DNA from: Dehalococcoidia bacterium | Lineage (GTDB): Bacteria; Chloroflexota; Dehalococcoidia; Lucifugimonadales; Lucifugimonadaceae | Length of the DNA stretch: 64,000 nt | NCBI GenBank assembly: GCA_022824185.1 | Contig: JAJEAU010000019.1 | Location: 1-64,000 of the forward strand | Direction of reading: 5' to 3' | Shown: positions 61,204 to 64,000 of the stretch, piece by piece | Layout of the letters: the number at the start of each line of letters is the position of its first letter | How positions within the stretch are numbered: the first letter of the stretch is position 1 | Notes under the pieces: generated by a model | Told to the model about the DNA's origin: nothing | The model's database searches: none | The model's input: only the letters and a program-made list of their open reading frames with translations | Program-made: the position numbers and the translations under genes

Positions 61204-61502
61204 TTATTCGGTTAGGCGCGCGTTGAAGTAAAGGATTTGGTGGTAGACGGGATGTATCCGTCGACAATTAACGTTTTTGTTCTTGGACGATTGAGGTAGT
61301 GCATCATCTCGAAGCGGTGATGAGGTTTCAGTAGGTTGTCTGCAAAATTCCGAAGATCGAGCCAGTAGTAGCGTCGCCATCCCTTTGCCCTCATGCCGTA
61401 GAAGAGATTGAAACCGTCGATGTAAATTGCTACTCTTTCTTTGGGCGCTGTGACTCCAAAGCGACTGCAAACGCGTACCGAGATTGCGTGGTCACGCAAC
61501 AT
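61204..61502 (-). pseudogene. decayed NYN-domain protein
   Basis: The domain opening KERVAIYIDGFNLFYGMRAKG and WRRYYWLDLRNFADNLLKP is the start of NYN-domain (PIN-like RNase) proteins, usually about 200 aa. It then leaves the family pattern, while the frame shifted by one reads HQILYFNARLTE and stop, which matches the family's next block (Y-F-T-A-R). So a frameshift and a 3' loss have occurred. The upstream start cannot be fixed. It lies between hyuA and an enolase-family gene. Confidence 0.6.
61485..61500. repeat. 7-bp palindrome
   Basis: TTGCGTG-GT-CACGCAA, perfect arms. It lies over the start of the decayed NYN gene and upstream of an orphan terminator. Confidence 0.4.
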
Positions 61503-61566
61503 GTTGCGATATCACGGAAGGTGGCGACAATCCGGGCCAAGCCCCGGGTGATCGCATTGCCGGGCC

Positions 61567-61594
61567 GACGTCCCCTCGCGGGGACGTCTTTTTT
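61567..61594 (+). terminator. strong intrinsic terminator on the plus strand
   Basis: GACGTCCCC / GGGGACGTC with a TCGC loop, followed by TTTTTT (61589-61594). Direction is plus. The nearest plus-strand gene, hyuA, ends 390 bases earlier, so this either ends a long hyuBA 3' region or a small unannotated transcript. Confidence 0.8.
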
Positions 61595-61605
61595 GTCTGA
61601 ATTGG

Positions 61606-62760
61606 TTAGTGCTCGCTAACCGTGTGATCCGCGATCCAGTCGAAGTTGATGTCTTCGCCTAGGCCGGGGTTTGTTGGCATTTGGATCATGCCGTCGGTGC
61701 CCATCGGGTCAATGATTGAGTTTAGGTATTCGGGTGGCTGGTCGTAGTCGACGAAGGGGTGGAGGAGGCCGCGTTCGTACCAGCGTCCGTTGAAGAACCC
61801 GCCTAGGACTGCCAAGTTGCCTGGACCGCCTCCGTGGATTTCGCAGTCCATGTTTAGGGATTCGGCGAGGTGGCAGATCTTCATTGATGGGCCGATTCCA
61901 CCGACGTCCATGACACCGGTTCGGAGGATGTCTGCGGCTCCGTGGATGGCCCACTCGGCGCGGGAGTGGAACTTGCCCTCGACAAATTCGGGTCCGAGGA
62001 TCGGGATGTCGAGATTTTCGGCGAGCCAGACGTATGAGGACATGGAGTGCTCGTCCATCATCTCCTCGTACCAGTAGTAGTTGAAAGCCTGGATGCCTTT
62101 GCCGAGTTCAAGGGCCTCGGTGCGGGAGTACCAGTGGTTGGCGTCGAGCATGAGCGGGACGTCGGGGCCGACCGCTTCACGAACTGCGGCGCAGGCGGCG
62201 ATGTCCATCTTGACGGATGGTGCCCATGAGACTGGTGGCATCCATGTGTGGAGCTTGATGGCGGTGTATCCGCGGTTGATGAGCCACTCGGCAAAGCGAC
62301 CGTAATCTTCGGGCGTTGCGAGGCCGTTTTCCATCTCGTCGCCGCACATGGTTGAGCCGTAAGCGGGGACTTTGTCTCTCATGCCGCCTAGGATCTTCCA
62401 GACTGGCATTTCGATTTTCCGCCCGAACCAGTCCCAGAGAGCGAGCTCGGCGATGGCTAGGGGTCGGTCGGAGAATGCGCCGCCAGAGCCGCGCTGCCAG
62501 CGTGCCATTGCCTGCCAGAGACGCTCGCGGTCAGTGGCGTCTTGTCCGATAAGGACTTTTTTGATGAAGTTTTCTAGGATCGCTGGTCGGAGGGCGTCGG
62601 GTGAGCCGAAACAGTAGCCGCTGATGCCGTCTTCAGTTGTGATTTTCAGAAGGGCCGACTGAGCTTCGTGAGGATCGCCGGGATGGGCGTGACCGTCGGT
62701 GTCGTGGACGGTGTTGGAGGTATATGTGAAGGTTGTTATTTTGATGTCGGTGATGATCAT
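61606..62760 (-). CDS. enolase superfamily enzyme (mandelate racemase/muconate lactonizing type)
   Basis: A 384-aa enzyme of the enolase superfamily. The N-terminal cap domain precedes the barrel; KLHTWM supplies a catalytic lysine on strand 2, LMLDANHWY gives the metal aspartate on strand 3, EEMMDE and GPEF give later metal ligands, and a histidine is in CEIHGGGPGN. It abstracts a proton alpha to a carboxylate of an acid sugar or similar substrate, which I cannot name. The ATG at 62760 is the natural start. A dispersed repeat-like GC-rich segment follows directly upstream. Confidence 0.88.
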   Translation of the reverse strand: MIITDIKITTFTYTSNTVHDTDGHAHPGDPHEAQSALLKITTEDGISGYCFGSPDALRPAILENFIKKVLIGQDATDRERLWQAMARWQRGSGGAFSDRPLAIAELALWDWFGRKIEMPVWKILGGMRDKVPAYGSTMCGDEMENGLATPEDYGRFAEWLINRGYTAIKLHTWMPPVSWAPSVKMDIAACAAVREAVGPDVPLMLDANHWYSRTEALELGKGIQAFNYYWYEEMMDEHSMSSYVWLAENLDIPILGPEFVEGKFHSRAEWAIHGAADILRTGVMDVGGIGPSMKICHLAESLNMDCEIHGGGPGNLAVLGGFFNGRWYERGLLHPFVDYDQPPEYLNSIIDPMGTDGMIQMPTNPGLGEDINFDWIADHTVSEH

Positions 62761-62775
62761 GGGATGTTCCTCGGG

Positions 62776-62814
62776 CCCTCACCCTAAACCCTCGCCCACT
62801 TGGCGGGAGAGGGG
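62776..62814. repeat. GC-rich repeat-like element
   Basis: CCCTCACCCTAAACCCTCGCCC, then a GGCGGGAGAGGGG part. Two direct CCCTC-x-CCC units are followed by a partly complementary GGGAGAGGGG. It shares GGGAGAGG with the 45136-45168 repeat and may be one family of intergenic elements. Confidence 0.35.
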
Positions 62815-62866
62815 ATACTGTTGGCTTTCTAACGATGTTATTGGTTTTGAACCGTGATTCTTGGGA

Positions 62867-63438
62867 TTATTTCGATTCGTCGCCAAAGCAGGCCATTGAC
62901 TCGCGACCAAGATGTGAGGGGATTACACTTGTGGCTTCCCACCTCCTAGCCTCTATGACTTCGATTCTTGCACTGTCACGAGCCGAGGTTGTTCTTATTT
63001 TTCCAGCCGCTTCGGCCGCCAAATCGTAAAATCCATCCTCGATAGCACACCTGACAACAAACGCTAGACTCGCCGCTGCGCAGAATCCCAGGCAGTGGAG
63101 GATGCTGCTCTGATAGCAGTCCAATAGTCTCTCGCTAGTACAGCGTCTTGGGCGACGATAAACAATGCCGTGTTTTGCGAAGACCTAATGTCGACCAACA
63201 GCGCTTCTTCCAATTGCCTGCCTAGTGGCGGCACGGGTGTTGGAGTCGCGGTTGCACTCGAAGCTTGATCCTTAGATGCCGGTAGCTCCGGGACAACTGA
63301 CTGATCAGGGGATCTCCCGATTCCCAAGGGTTCCCACAAATGAAAATCGAACCGGCTTATGGTAACGAAATCCGCAATTGCGCCGAAAATCAGCAGTCCG
63401 ATAAAGACGATTGTTCCCAGTTGTTTCCGTCTGATCAT
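62867..63438 (-). pseudogene. frameshifted small membrane-anchored protein
   Basis: The first frame, starting at 63438, encodes an N-terminal transmembrane segment (GTIVFIGLLIFGAIADFV), a Pro/Thr-rich linker and a helical part ending AIRAASSTAWDSA before a stop at 63064. The next frame over the same stretch continues SLAFVVRCAIEDGFYDLAAEAAGKIRTT, which reads like the continuation of the same helical domain. A one-base frameshift near 63080 is the simplest explanation. No family is recognised. Confidence 0.5.
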
Positions 63439-63501
63439 AGTGTCAATTATGGTCAGGAGCCACGTGGATCAACGTTGTGTAACACAGAGCTTCAGTAAGA
63501 A

Positions 63502-63640
63502 TCATGGAGATTGGATGCCACGTTGAGAATTGAGTTCTTTGTTTGCGATTTCGCGGAGTTCGTAGAGACAGTTCAGCGCCTCGATAGGCGTTATGTTGTC
63601 GGTGTCGATTTCAGTTATTGAGCGGAGGAATTCGGTGTTG
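63502..63640 (-). pseudogene. 3' remnant of mutS
   Basis: The minus-strand translation ends SITEIDTDNITPIEALNCLY and continues ELREIANKEL before TGA at 63502-63504. This matches the conserved MutS C-terminus 'D-x-x-x-x-T-P-x-E-A-L-x-x-L-Y-E-L'. Only about 45 residues match; upstream the frame closes at about 63735 without a start, and the rest of mutS is missing. The 63.44-63.5 and 63.64-63.78 kb flanks show nothing else. Confidence 0.6.
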
Positions 63641-63778
63641 TTGGTTGATTCGTTCCATGTCGGGCCTCCGTGTGTCCTGATGATACGCCTGAGTCTGACT
63701 CGCTGAACCGTATATACGCATAGATGTTGGATTTATGATTGGGTTGTGTGGTCTTCCCAGAATACAAAGGATACGAAC

Positions 63779-63901
63779 ATGCAAGCTATGAAACTCATAC
63801 TTACAATCGTTGCAGTGGGCATCATTGCGATGTTAGTTACTTTCGCCTGCACAACCGAGACGCCCACGCCAGTCGTTCAAACCGTCGAGGTGAAGTCGTG
63901 A
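63779..63901 (+). CDS. 40-aa lipoprotein-like peptide
   Basis: Starts MQAMKLILTIVAVGIIAMLV, then a lipobox-like TFAC at the end of the hydrophobic run, then a short tail TTETPTPVVQTVEVKS. AAAGGA lies 7 bases before the ATG. The tail resembles the repeated 'E-T-x-V-I-Q-T-V-V-V-E-K-S' unit of the solute-binding lipoprotein at 36.8-38.8 kb. It may be a small lipoprotein or a trimmed relic of such a binding protein. Confidence 0.55.
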   Translation: MQAMKLILTIVAVGIIAMLVTFACTTETPTPVVQTVEVKS

Positions 63902-64000
63902 AACCCATCGGGACAATCACCGTCGTTACTGCGGCAATCATCGCCGTGGTCATGCTTTCGGTGTTCGGCAACGAACGGACGCAAGTGTGTTCGTGCTGGG
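63898..64000 (+). CDS. short membrane peptide, cut by the window edge
   Basis: GTG at 63898 overlaps the stop of the preceding peptide gene (GTGA). It encodes TITVVTAAIIAVVMLSVF as one transmembrane helix, then NERTQVCSCW at the window edge. The rest is outside the window; no family is recognised. Confidence 0.5.
   Translation, partial: MKPIGTITVVTAAIIAVVMLSVFGNERTQVCSCW

Overview
The window looks like part of a chromosome from a Chloroflexota bacterium, most likely the marine SAR202 / Dehalococcoidia side of the phylum. The basis is gene content rather than a marker gene. It has an ABC solute-binding lipoprotein with repeated V-x-E-K-E-V segments, a DUF5679 small protein, a DUF1800/DUF1501 pair, and a large set of catabolic oxidoreductases and hydrolases (PhyH dioxygenase, GMC oxidoreductase, enolase superfamily, hydantoinase/oxoprolinase A and B, CocE, amidohydrolase). 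No rRNA, prophage, CRISPR array or transposase was seen. Start codons include ATG, GTG and TTG, and many genes overlap by 4 bases.

Layout. 0-10 kb: DppF-type ATPase, PhyH dioxygenase, OFA-type MFS transporter, a secreted CARDB/zincin protein next to rlmB, a nitroreductase and an aldehyde dehydrogenase. 10-14 kb: DUF1800, DUF1501 and NHL-repeat genes in one direction. 14-15.6 kb: HEPN and MNT proteins, an unassigned structured RNA with its own promoter and terminator, and a 58-aa cysteine-free DUF5679 protein behind a 20-bp palindrome. 15.6-23.4 kb: esterase, 2-hydroxyacid dehydrogenase, PAC2 protein, 3-hydroxyisobutyrate-type dehydrogenase, ferredoxin-NADP reductase-like protein, ACT-malic enzyme and a DAO-type oxidoreductase.

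23.5-31.2 kb: a pyrimidine operon (pyrR-pyrB-pyrC-carA-carB) behind a PyrR-type attenuator. 31-34 kb: MoaD-MoaE fusion, MBL hydrolase, bicupin, tRNA-Leu and MTA phosphorylase. 34.8-38.8 kb: dipeptide-type ABC permeases and a solute-binding lipoprotein gene broken by an in-frame TGA. 39.3-41.6 kb: three tRNAs, then P-II and AmtB. 41.8-50.5 kb: amidohydrolase, LRR surface protein, CocE hydrolase, TSUP transporter, metallophosphoesterase, tRNA-Asn, CrcB and a methyltransferase. 50.6-55.6 kb: modABC, an endonuclease III relative, pyrF, DUF951 and a bifunctional-nuclease-domain protein. 55.6-62.8 kb: GMC oxidoreductase, hyuB-hyuA, a decayed NYN gene and an enolase-superfamily enzyme. 62.8-64 kb: decayed sequence (a frameshifted membrane protein and a mutS 3' remnant), then two tiny membrane/lipoprotein genes that run to the window edge.

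The main coherent units are pyrimidine synthesis under PyrR control, with pyrF in the same window but apart; molybdate uptake (modABC) plus molybdopterin synthase (moaD-moaE); ammonium uptake and sensing (amtB, P-II); and peptide/opine-type ABC uptake. The least explained part is the 14-15.6 kb island. There a well-formed RNA gene of about 290 nt sits between a HEPN/MNT pair and a DUF5679 protein that has lost its zinc-binding cysteines.
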